From the NCBI RefSeq assembly GCF_019880225.1, contig NZ_CP082284.1, forward strand, positions 1,178,001-1,242,000: a stretch of DNA of 64,000 nt, read 5' to 3'. Each line of letters opens with the position of its first letter. Position 1 is the stretch's first letter. A model generated the notes under the pieces. It was not told the DNA's origin and ran no database searches. It saw only the letters and a program-made list of their open reading frames with translations. Shown here piece after piece: positions 45,701 through 53,633 of this stretch. The DNA comes from Halobaculum rubrum. Its GTDB lineage: Archaea; Halobacteriota; Halobacteria; Halobacteriales; Haloferacaceae. The position numbers were made by a program, and so were the translations under genes.

Positions 45701-47836
45701 GGCGACGTGTTTGTCCCGTCGGTGACGGAGGACGGCGAGGAGTTACTGAAGCCGGTCGAAGCGGTGTCGAAGCACGTCGCGCCCGACCACATGGTCCGTG
45801 TGGAAACGCGAAGCGGACGGGAGATCACGGTGACGCCGGATCACGAGATGCACGTGTTCGACGGTGAAGAGATCCGGTCGAAGGCAGCGAGGGATCTAAG
45901 TGAGGACGATCACGTCGTCAAGCCGGCACACCTCGACAGCGTCAGAGCAAGTGGTACCGAGACGTTCGATCTTCTCGGGGAGTTCATCGATTCCGAGGCG
46001 GTCGGTAACGACCGGTTGATGATAAAGGGGCTGGAAAAGGACGAACTCTATGACCTGTTCACGGACCGGTTGGCAGATGAGTGGGACGGCCGGTTCTACC
46101 CGTTGAAGAGTACCGCCGAATACCTCGGGCTCTCGAAGAAGGGGCTAAGCAACTATCTCTACCGGAGAAGCCTTCCTGCGGAACTCCTGCTGGAGTTATT
46201 TGACTCGGTCGAGGAGATGCTTGATTTCGTTCCGTTCGAGGCGAAGCTCGGCGTGAAGCGAGATTCGGCAGAGGTCGACAGACACGTCGAAGTGAGCGAG
46301 CGGGTCGCGACGCTCCTCGGATACTACGCCGCCGAGGGATTCGCGCGGGAGCAGGAGACGCCCAAAGGCACGATCCATCAGACGACGATCTGTGGAACCG
46401 AAGCGCAGGCGCGTGACTTCTACGTCGATGTTCTTCGCGAGGAGTTCGGCGTCAACCCGTACTGCGAGAATGAGGCGAAGATTACGGCCTCGGGCAGGTT
46501 ACTCCGTGCGTTCTTCGACAGTATCCTCGACGCGGGAGTTCGTGCCGAGACTAAACGCGTCCCGCAGTGCGTGTTCGACGCCGACGAACGGATCGTTGAA
46601 GCATACCTCAGCGGCTACTTCAGCGGCGATGGAACTGCCGAGTGCAACGCGGCCGTCGTGTCCGCAACCACGGTGAGTCCGGAACTGAAAGAGGACCTAA
46701 TCGCGCTACTCTCGCGGCTCGGCATCGTCGGTCGTGTCGACATCGAGGATCCGGTGCCGCTTCACACGAAGTTCCCCGACTACTATGCGGTCGACGACCC
46801 CTCACGGTCGGCCCGGAGTTACGTTCTCCGTGTCAGTTCCGAAGACGCCGTTACCTTCTCCGATCGTGTCGGATTCCACCTCGACCGGAAACACGACCGA
46901 CTGCGTGAACAGATAGAAAACAGAGCGACGACACCACGGCGCGCGTTCGACGGTGGCGGAGAGGACGCGCTCGTTGAGTCCGTTGCAACGGTGGAATACG
47001 TCGATTCGAACACCGACTACACCTACTGCCTCACCGTCGAGGACACCCACTCGCTCGTTGCCAACGACCTATCACAGAAGCAATGCGATGGTGACGAGGA
47101 CTGCGTCATGCTCCTCATGGACGGCCTGCTCAACTTCAGCAAGGCGTTCCTCCCGGACCAGCGCGGCGGCCAGATGGACGCGCCGCTGGTCATGTCCTCG
47201 CGGATCGACCCCTCGGAGATCGACGACGAGGCGCACAACATGGACATCGTGCGACAGTATCCGCGGGAGTTCTACGAGGCGACCCTCGACATGGCGGACC
47301 CGGGCGAGGTCGAGGACCTGATCCGGATCGGCGAGGACACCCTCGGCACCGACGACGAGTACCGCGGCTTCGACCACACCCACGACACGACCGACATCGC
47401 GCTCGGGCCGGATCTGTCGGCGTACAAGACGCTCGGGTCGATGATGGATAAGATGGACGCCCAACTCGCGCTCGCACGCAAGCTCCGCGCCGTCGACGAG
47501 ACCGACGTGGCCGAGCGCGTCATCGAGTACCACTTCCTGCCGGACCTGATCGGGAACCTCCGAGCGTTCTCCCGACAGGAGACCAGATGTCTGGACTGCG
47601 GGGAGAAGTACCGCCGGATGCCGCTCACCGGCGACTGCCGCGAGTGCGGCGGCGACATGACGCTCACCGTCCACCGCGGCTCCGTGAACAAGTACATGGA
47701 CGTGGCGCTGCGGGTCGCCGAGGAGTTCGGCTGCCGCGAGTACACCATTCAGCGGCTGGAGATCCTCGAACGCTCGCTGGAGTCTGTGTTCGAGAACGAC
47801 AAGAACAAGCAGGGGAGCATTGCCGATTTCATGTGA
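42752..47836 (+). CDS. polC: DNA polymerase D large subunit (DP2) containing an intein
   Basis: A 1694-residue precursor; without the intein it is about 1187 residues, normal for archaeal PolD large subunit, the replicative polymerase catalytic chain. Early motifs include [20 protein letters not shown] near residue 130 and [14 protein letters not shown] near residue 235. An acidic insert (about 285-330) precedes [23 protein letters not shown]. Two zinc motifs lie at CPDCGEHTF...CPGCGAH and CDECGTLC...CPRCERE. The intein splits the catalytic block between AKRRN and [14 protein letters not shown]. A C-terminal zinc motif (CLDCGEKYR...CRECGGD) and a PIP-like end (KQGSIADFM) follow. Its ATG overlaps a leader ORF stop. 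Confidence 0.96.
   Translation: [1694 protein letters not shown]
45563..47083 (+). other. intein with LAGLIDADG homing endonuclease in DP2
   Basis: A 507-residue intein. It begins with Cys938 of the precursor ([12 protein letters not shown]) and ends with [11 protein letters not shown], followed by the extein cysteine of CDGDED. Block B is visible as [17 protein letters not shown]. Two LAGLIDADG-type motifs, [10 protein letters not shown] near intein residue 251 and [13 protein letters not shown] near residue 348, show a homing endonuclease. The last intein residue is Gln, not the usual Asn; a C-terminal Gln is known from the PolD intein at this site in Pyrococcus. Codon use is less GC-rich than in the exteins, consistent with separate mobility. 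Confidence 0.93.
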
Positions 47837-47989
47837 TCTGTCGGGCCGAGCGCTCCGATCCATCGTCGAGTCGTCCGGTGTTCTGCCGACGGTCGTCCGG
47901 CCCGAGAAGAGTTGGCGCCGCTCGAAACCGCCCCGCGGTTCCCGTCGCGCCGAACCCGTGAGATAGCTTAACACGATTCGGAGCGTACC

Positions 47990-48364
47990 GTGGCGTATGC
48001 CGGCAGAACAGAGCGGGAAAGGCGTATACAGCTGACGGATATCTCGGCCGGACAGCCGGTGTACGACGGGGGCGACAACCAGCTGGGGTCGGTTCGGGGC
48101 GTCGACGACGCCGGCTTCTACGTCCTCGCGGGCGAGGGCGCCGGCGCGGTGACGCTGGACGAGGCGCGCGATATCTTCGGCAAGGCGTACGTGATGTGGC
48201 GCTGCTGGGAGTGCGGCGAGATGGACCAGATCGACGGCGACCCTCCGGCGAACTGCCCGAGTTGCGACGCCTCGCGCGAGGAGTTGTATTACTGGGCCGA
48301 GGACTGGCTCCGGCGGCGGGCAGACCGACGGCCGACCGACCGAACCGCTCTTTTCGTCGCGTGA
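47990..48364 (+). CDS. rubredoxin-like zinc protein (DUF7130-like)
   Basis: A protein of about 110-124 residues. SAGQPVYDGGDNQLGSVRGVDDAGFYVL is a small beta domain, then MWRCWECGEMDQIDG and NCPSCDASREELYYWAEDW form a rubredoxin-like C4 zinc or iron site typical of small haloarchaeal proteins; the family name is from memory. The in-frame start is uncertain: the GTG at 47990 lies too close to the promoter box for a leaderless start, while the well-placed ATG (47997) is in another frame. See the leader entry. Confidence 0.7.
   Translation: MAYAGRTERERRIQLTDISAGQPVYDGGDNQLGSVRGVDDAGFYVLAGEGAGAVTLDEARDIFGKAYVMWRCWECGEMDQIDGDPPANCPSCDASREELYYWAEDWLRRRADRRPTDRTALFVA
47997..48035 (+). CDS. 12-residue leader ORF or original start of the DUF7130-like gene
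   Basis: ATG at 47997, about 28 nt after a CTTAAC box near 47966-47972, the spacing of a leaderless start. It encodes MPAEQSGKGVYS and stops at TGA 48033-48035, which overlaps a CTG codon of the main frame (CTGA). Either this is a leader peptide, or one base was lost or gained and the true N terminus continues in the main frame as LTDISAGQPVYD. Confidence 0.4.
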   Translation: MPAEQSGKGVYS

Positions 48365-48376
48365 CCAGCCGCAGAC

Positions 48377-49306
48377 ATGGACATCGTCGTGTTCGGCGCC
48401 GGCGCGCTGGGGAGTCTCGTCGGCGGACTGCTCGCGCGCGAGCACCACGTCACGCTCGTCGCCCGCGACCCGCACGCCCGCCGCGTCGCCGGGCAGGGCC
48501 TGCGCGTCGTCGGCGAACTCGATTCACACACCCGGCCGCGAGCGACGACCGATCCGACGCCCGCGGACCTGACCTGCGACCTCGCGCTCGTCACGGTGAA
48601 GGCGTACGATGCAGAGGCGGCCGGAAGCGCGCTCGCCGGCGGCGACCCCGAGGTGGTCTGCTCGCTGTCGAACGGCCTCTCCGAGGAGACGCTCGCCGAG
48701 GCCCTCGGCGACCGCGTCCTCGCCGGCTCGGCCACCTACGGCGCCGAGCTCGTCGGCCCGGGCGAGGTGCGCTGCACCGGAATCGGGCGGATCCACGTGG
48801 GCGAGTTCGCGGACGACCGGCTCGACGGCGACGGGGGCGACGCCGCGAGCCCTCGAGCCGAGCGCGTCGCCGCCGCGTTCCGCGGGGCCGACCTCGACTG
48901 CACGGCCGACCCGGGGATGCCGCGGCGACGCTGGGAGAAGCTCGCCGTCAACGCCGGCATCAACGCCGTGACCGCGCTCGCGCGCGTGTCCAACGGGGCG
49001 CTCGCGGACGGACCGGGCCGTTCGGTCGCTCACCGTGCCGCCCGTGAGACCGCGCGCGTCGCCCGTTCCGGGGGCGTCGACCTCGCCGACGACGAGGCGG
49101 TCGCCGCCGTCGACACCGTCGTCGCGGAGACCGGGGCCAACCGCTCGTCGATGTACCGGGACGTCGAGTCGGGGAGTCGGACCGAGGTCGACGCGATCAA
49201 CGGCGCCGTCGTGGACCACGGCGCGGCCGCGGGGATCGACACGCCGACGAACCGAACGATGGCCGACCTCCTCCGGGCGTGGGAACGGGAGCGGGTCGAG
49301 GAGTGA
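48377..49306 (+). CDS. panE: ketopantoate reductase family protein
   Basis: A 309-residue NADPH-dependent reductase of the 2-dehydropantoate 2-reductase family. MDIVVFGAGALGSLVGGLLA is the nucleotide-binding loop, LALVTVKAYDAEAA near residue 72 the conserved lysine region, SLSNGLSEETL near residue 97, and WEKLAVNAGINAVTALARVSNG near residue 192 the catalytic lysine and asparagine motif. It would make pantoate for coenzyme A, although other substrates occur in this family. It starts 13 bp after the zinc protein gene and may be cotranscribed. Confidence 0.85.
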   Translation: MDIVVFGAGALGSLVGGLLAREHHVTLVARDPHARRVAGQGLRVVGELDSHTRPRATTDPTPADLTCDLALVTVKAYDAEAAGSALAGGDPEVVCSLSNGLSEETLAEALGDRVLAGSATYGAELVGPGEVRCTGIGRIHVGEFADDRLDGDGGDAASPRAERVAAAFRGADLDCTADPGMPRRRWEKLAVNAGINAVTALARVSNGALADGPGRSVAHRAARETARVARSGGVDLADDEAVAAVDTVVAETGANRSSMYRDVESGSRTEVDAINGAVVDHGAAAGIDTPTNRTMADLLRAWERERVEE

Positions 49307-49412
49307 ACGGCTGTCGGCCGAACCACAGGATAGGCTCTGAATCCCGACTACTGTTGGCGATTATCTGATGCCGAATTTGTCAAAAAGCACAGTACGGACC
49401 CTGAACCGGCGC

Positions 49413-50978
49413 TTATTCTACGTAGCCCAGATCGCGAAGCCGCTCGGTCGCCTCCTCGTCCATCTCCGCCAGCGAGTCGTCCGTCACCTCGGCGTCGTCG
49501 GCATCCGTCCACGCGCCGCCGGCGGCCGCCTCGAACTTCCCCAGTCTGGCCTCGGCCTCGGCAACCCGATCATCCTCGCCGTCGGCGAGGTCGCTGTTCT
49601 CCTCGGGGTCCTCGTCGAGCCGGAACGCCTCGTCCGGAATCCGGTCGATGCGGACGTACTTCGCGTCCGTGGCGCGGGACGCGCGCATCCGTGAGTAAAA
49701 CCGAGAGTCCTCGGGCAACTCGATCCCCGCGCTCGACGCCTTCTCCTCCAGTTGCTTCAGTTCGACCACGGGTCGAGAGTACTCGACGAAGCCGAACTCT
49801 CCCCCGGGTGACGCGCGCTGTCCCGGGTCGCGGTCGGCCTCGTCGACGCCGGCGAACTCCCGGTAGTCGGCCGACAGCAGCGAGCGCGTGCGGTCGAGCG
49901 CGACCGCCTCCTCGCCAGTGGCGGCCGGAGCGCCGCCCTCGACGTCCAGCGTGTCGAGCACCGTGTGGTAGGTGTCGAGGAGCTCGACCGTGTCCGCGCG
50001 GCGGTCCGCCTCCAGGTCCGGGTGCTTGATCACGAGCGGGACGTTGATCAGCTGGTCGTACAGGCAGAACTCGTGGCCGTACAGGTCGTGTTCGCCGTGG
50101 AGTTCGCCGTGGTCCGCACAGACGACGACCGCGGTGTCGTCCCACCGGTCGGTCTCCTTCAGCCAGTCGAACAATCGCGTGAGCTGGTCGTCGATGTGGG
50201 CGATCTCCGCGTCGTACAGGCCCCGGATGGCCGCCCACTCCTCGTCGTCGATGTCGCGGGCGCCGGCGTTGTACTCCTTGGAGTTCTGGCACACCTTCGT
50301 CGAGTCGACGCCCGGGGCGTGCTCGTCGACGTACTCCTGGGGCGGGTGATACGGGAGATGCGCGTCCATCAGGTTGATGAACGCGAACCAGTCGTCGCCG
50401 GCGGCCTCGCTGTCGTCGATGAACGACCTCGTGCGGTCGATCACCGCGGGCGTCTTCGAGTCGGCGCCCTCGCCGCTCGCGAGGTACTCGTGGGCGACGT
50501 TGCCCAGCGAGACGAGCTTGTCGGCGACCGTCCGGAGCGCTTCGTTGTCGTTCATCGTCTTCCAGGCCTTCGCGAGCGGCCCCGACAGGAGATCGCCGGG
50601 CATCACCTCGAAGAAGTTGTCCTGGTCGTCGAAGCCGTCGGTGAGGTGGGTGTACGGCGTGATCCAGGCGTTCGAGGAGTAGCAGGCCGTCCGGTACCCC
50701 TCGGCCGAGAGGGTCTCGGCGAGCGTCGTCGCCCCCTCCAGATAGGGGTTCTCCTGGTCGGCGCCGTGGCGGTACGGGTACATTCCGGTGAACAGCGACG
50801 CGTGTACCGGGAGCGTCCACGGCGCGGGCGCGACGGCGTTCTCGAACACCGTTGCCTCCTCGGCGAACGCGTCCAGCCCCGGCGTCGTCCCCCCGTCGTA
50901 GCCATACGGCCCGAGCCGGTCTTTCCGGACCGTGTCGAGCACGACGAACAGCACGTTCTCGGGCGAATCGTCGCTCAT
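49413..50978 (-). CDS. sulfatase/alkaline-phosphatase superfamily hydrolase
   Basis: A 521-residue cytoplasmic-looking protein without a signal peptide. Metal-binding motifs of the superfamily are visible: VLDTVRKDRLGPYGY near residue 13 and VVCADHGELHGEHDLYGHEF near residue 295. At the active-site position the sequence is WTLPVHASLFTGMYPYRHGA, where a formylglycine sulfatase would have C/S-x-P-x-R; here it is T-L-P-V-H. It may be a phosphoesterase or a threonine-nucleophile enzyme. The start MSDDSPENV at 50978 is preferred; the upstream frame is Arg-rich. Confidence 0.82.
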   Translation of the reverse strand: MSDDSPENVLFVVLDTVRKDRLGPYGYDGGTTPGLDAFAEEATVFENAVAPAPWTLPVHASLFTGMYPYRHGADQENPYLEGATTLAETLSAEGYRTACYSSNAWITPYTHLTDGFDDQDNFFEVMPGDLLSGPLAKAWKTMNDNEALRTVADKLVSLGNVAHEYLASGEGADSKTPAVIDRTRSFIDDSEAAGDDWFAFINLMDAHLPYHPPQEYVDEHAPGVDSTKVCQNSKEYNAGARDIDDEEWAAIRGLYDAEIAHIDDQLTRLFDWLKETDRWDDTAVVVCADHGELHGEHDLYGHEFCLYDQLINVPLVIKHPDLEADRRADTVELLDTYHTVLDTLDVEGGAPAATGEEAVALDRTRSLLSADYREFAGVDEADRDPGQRASPGGEFGFVEYSRPVVELKQLEEKASSAGIELPEDSRFYSRMRASRATDAKYVRIDRIPDEAFRLDEDPEENSDLADGEDDRVAEAEARLGKFEAAAGGAWTDADDAEVTDDSLAEMDEEATERLRDLGYVE

Positions 50979-51007
50979 GTCTCCCGAGTTCCGCTCGCGA
51001 GTAATCC

Positions 51008-51076
51008 CTCTTCTGGTCTGCACGGCGCCGAGACGGCACCGGGATCCGGTCGGAGTTAGATTCGATATCGCGATAT
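51008..51076 (-). promoter_or_regulatory. sulfatase-family gene promoter region with a 12-bp palindrome
   Basis: On the minus strand GGATTAC near 51008-51014 can serve as TATA-like box. About 50 nt further upstream lies the perfect palindrome ATATCGCGATAT (51065-51076) in an AT-rich patch. It may be a regulator site for this gene. Confidence 0.35.
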
Positions 51077-51248
51077 ATGATTCATGATCGGCGAGCACAG
51101 TCGGCGTGCGACACGACGAGGGCGGCCGAGAGACGGGTGCACGGCTCCGGAATCACGGGTTGTCGGTCGAGACGCCCTGCGAGAAACAAGCGAGTCGCTA
51201 CGGGAGTCGAAGACGAAAGAGAGAGAGAAACCGAGACGGGTCGCCCGA

Positions 51249-51635
51249 TCAGAACGGCGCCTGCGGCCCTTCGTCGTCCTCGCCGTCCGAGGACTCGCCG
51301 GGGAACGAGGGAGACGTGCCGTCGTCGGCGTGACCCATGCCGCCGAGGTCGCCGTCGGCGCCCGACCCCATGCCCGTGTCGGCGACGACCTGCTTGATCT
51401 CGGGGATCTCCTTGGTCATCCGGGACTTGATCGCCTGGATCGTCATCGGCGAGATGCCACAGCCCGAGCAGGCGCCGCCCAGCGAGATGTGGACCTCTCC
51501 TGTCTCGCGGTCGAGATGCTGGATGGCCGCGCTGCCGCCGTGCATCTGGATCTGCGGGAAGTTGCGGCGCAGGAAGTTCGTCACGCGCTCGCGCAGTTCG
51601 TCCTCGCCGCCGTCGTCCTGAGAGTCGGCGCTCAT
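51249..51635 (-). CDS. NifU C-terminal-domain Fe-S scaffold protein
   Basis: A 128-residue protein with one Nfu-type domain. RNFPQIQMHGGSAAIQHLDRETGEVHISLGGACSGCGISPMTIQ (residues 24-66) carries the CSGC pair that holds a 4Fe-4S cluster between two monomers. The final 45 residues are Gly/Asp-rich and probably disordered. It likely transfers Fe-S clusters to target enzymes. It stands alone without other suf genes. Confidence 0.9.
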   Translation of the reverse strand: MSADSQDDGGEDELRERVTNFLRRNFPQIQMHGGSAAIQHLDRETGEVHISLGGACSGCGISPMTIQAIKSRMTKEIPEIKQVVADTGMGSGADGDLGGMGHADDGTSPSFPGESSDGEDDEGPQAPF

Positions 51636-51699
51636 TACCGTTTGCTTGGCGGCACGAGGGTTTCAACCTTGTGCTCGGCGGGGTCTCGCGGTCGTGCGA

Positions 51700-52035
51700 T
51701 CACCGATCCTCGGGCCGCTCGAGGTCGAAGACGCGGTACAGCTCCGATTCGATCTCCGCGACGTACCGATCGAGCGTCTCGGTCAGCTTCTCGTCGTCGA
51801 CGACGATGGCGGTCAGTCGCTCGGTCGGGTTCTCGGGGAGCTCGACGGTGAACGCCCCGCTGTCCGCGTCGTAGAACGGCTCGGACTCGTTGAGGATCTG
51901 CTGGTCGATGGCGTGGATCAGCTCCGAGTCGAACCGGTCGTTCATCGTCTCGAAGGCGTTCTTGTACGCCCGCTGGAGCTCCGAGAAGTAGTTCGCGTAC
52001 TTGTCCTCGAACAGCTCGGGGTCGAACTCGGCCAT
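51700..52035 (-). CDS. DUF5783-like haloarchaeal protein
   Basis: A 111-residue acidic protein: FDPELFEDKYANYFSELQRAYKNAFETMN, HAIDQQILNESEPFYD and TERLTAIVVDDEKLTETLDR. It is predicted alpha-helical with a central beta hairpin. It resembles the haloarchaeal DUF5783 family; the name is from memory and the function unknown. The ATG at 52035 has a CCTTACACC box about 28 nt upstream; the longer frame is intergenic. Confidence 0.7.
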   Translation of the reverse strand: MAEFDPELFEDKYANYFSELQRAYKNAFETMNDRFDSELIHAIDQQILNESEPFYDADSGAFTVELPENPTERLTAIVVDDEKLTETLDRYVAEIESELYRVFDLERPEDR

Positions 52036-52088
52036 TGTCGGACGATCCACGGGGTCCGGTGTAAGGGCGACGGTCGACCTCGATAAAT

Positions 52089-52113
52089 TGAATACCGCGA
52101 TACTGAATACTGC
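52089..52113. promoter_or_regulatory. direct repeat TGAATACYGC upstream of the DUF5783-like gene
   Basis: TGAATACCGC (52089-52098) and TGAATACTGC (52104-52113) are two 10-mers spaced by 5 nt in an AT-rich patch, 55-80 nt before the ATG. A 15-bp period and the position suggest a regulator site or a second promoter. Confidence 0.35.
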
Positions 52114-52291
52114 TATCGACCCGGCCGCCGCGGGTAGAGGTGTGTCCGACGTAGTTCCCAGCGTGTTCAGGTGCCGGGACTGCCGCAGGGTGGGGGCGCT
52201 GGGAGTCAAGTGTCGTAACGAAACGGATGCGCTCGGAACCGCTGAAGTCAGCGTCGGAACGAATCCGTCGCCAGCCGGAAGGAAGTCGGCG

Positions 52292-52918
52292 TCAGAACGT
52301 CGTCCACGCGGTCGCCGTCTGCGTCCGGTTTCGGACGCGGAGCTCGCGGGCGCCGTTCTCCTCGCGGGTGTTGATCACGGTGTCGAAGGGCTCGTACATC
52401 GTGTGCAGCGTCTGCTCGTCGTGCATCGTCGAGTTGATCACCGCGATGGTCGTCCACCCCTCGTTTTCGGTCTGTCGGGTGAGCACACGGACGAACTGGT
52501 AGACGTCCTGCGGATCGAGGTACATCAACAGCTCGGACAGCGAGTTGATGCCGACACCCACGGATCCCTCCGTCTCGCGGAACACCTCGTACAGGTCGGT
52601 GAACTTCATCCCGATGTCCGTGATGTTCTTCGGGGAGGACGCGTACCTGACGAGGTCGTCCTCGACGAGCTCGCCGCCCTGCTGCTTGGAGACGCAGTCG
52701 ACGACGCCGACCGATTCGGGTGCGACCCCGGCGACTTCCGCGTAGTCCGCGCGAGCTTGTTCGACGGGATCCCCGGTGGTGATGAGGACGCCGCGGTCGC
52801 CGGCTTCCGCCATCAGGCGGAGCATGAGCGCGTACTTGCCGGTCATGGGTGGACCGGCGATAAGGAGACTCTCACCTCCCCCGCCGTCATCGAGCGACAG
52901 CGGGGCGTCCTCCAACAT
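52292..52918 (-). CDS. RecA/KaiC-like ATPase (RAD55 group), small
   Basis: A 208-residue RecA-fold protein. GESLLIAGPPMTGKYALMLRL near residue 15 is a Walker A with GPPMTGKY, and SVGVGINSLSELLMYLDPQDV near residue 115 fits the Walker B region. C-terminal TIAVINSTMHDEQTLHTMYEPFDTVI is typical of haloarchaeal proteins annotated HTR-like. The ATG at 52918 is preferred because an AGTTTTAG box lies 28 nt upstream; an ATG at 52930 would be too close. It lies beside the chemotaxis genes and may act in signal processing; a repair role is not indicated. Confidence 0.7.
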   Translation of the reverse strand: MLEDAPLSLDDGGGGESLLIAGPPMTGKYALMLRLMAEAGDRGVLITTGDPVEQARADYAEVAGVAPESVGVVDCVSKQQGGELVEDDLVRYASSPKNITDIGMKFTDLYEVFRETEGSVGVGINSLSELLMYLDPQDVYQFVRVLTRQTENEGWTTIAVINSTMHDEQTLHTMYEPFDTVINTREENGARELRVRNRTQTATAWTTF

Positions 52919-53168
52919 ACGCGTCAGCATGCGTCGGACAGCTAAAACTTTTGTCCAAACCGATGGAAACGGCAGTTCGGATCGGAAGAAGCTCACAGCG
53001 TTCCTCCGTCACGGCCGATCGGAGCGCGGCGTTCGTCGCTCGCGCCCGGCGGCGCCGTTGCGGTTGAACCAGTCAACGCGGTCGGTAGGATGTACGGCAA
53101 CCGATCCGGACCGTGGTGTGCCCGTCGGTTTGGACCGGGGCGGGTCCGTCGATCCGTCCGACGCCGAG

Positions 53169-53633
53169 TCACGACTCATCATCCGGATATCCGGAGTTCG
53201 GTTCCGACCCGAGAAACCCGGGAAAGCCGAGCGCGCCGAGGTCTTCCCCACCCTCGAGCAGTCCCGCGCGTTCGAGCGCCGACGGCGACTCCGTGGCGGT
53301 GGTCGGCCGGTCGACCGGCGATCCGTTCGCGGAGCTGCCGGGGTCGGACGGCTCGCCGGACGGGCCGTCACCCTCGATCAGTTGCTTCCAGACGGCGTCG
53401 CCGTCGGTCGCCTCGCTGTCGTCGTGAATCACTTCCGCCTCGTGTTTTCCCTCCCGGTACGCGAGGTCGATGATGCTCCGGTCGTAGGACGTATCGAGCG
53501 CGTCGCGGAGCCGGTCGAACTCCTCGCGGTTCTCGTAGCCGAACGCGGCCGCGACGCCGAGCGCGTACGCCCGACGGATGGCCTCGGTTCCGGAGATGTC
53601 CTCCCAGTCGGTTCCCAGTCGTGTCTCGTACAT
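53169..53633 (-). CDS. uncharacterised haloarchaeal protein next to a KaiC-like ATPase
   Basis: A 154-residue protein. The ordered half is residues 1-75 (ISGTEAIRRAYALGVAAAFGYENREEFDRL, then YDRSIIDLAYREGKHEAEV), helical and acidic. The second half is a Ser/Pro/Gly-rich disordered tail. The ATG overlaps the stop of the KaiC-like gene (ATGA), so the two are coupled and may work together. No family is recognised. Confidence 0.65.
   Translation of the reverse strand: MYETRLGTDWEDISGTEAIRRAYALGVAAAFGYENREEFDRLRDALDTSYDRSIIDLAYREGKHEAEVIHDDSEATDGDAVWKQLIEGDGPSGEPSDPGSSANGSPVDRPTTATESPSALERAGLLEGGEDLGALGFPGFLGSEPNSGYPDDES

Noticed and set aside
51004-51248. Short gene between the sulfatase-family and NifU-like genes
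   Set aside because: Only frames with poor codon bias are present; the stretch looks like a promoter region.
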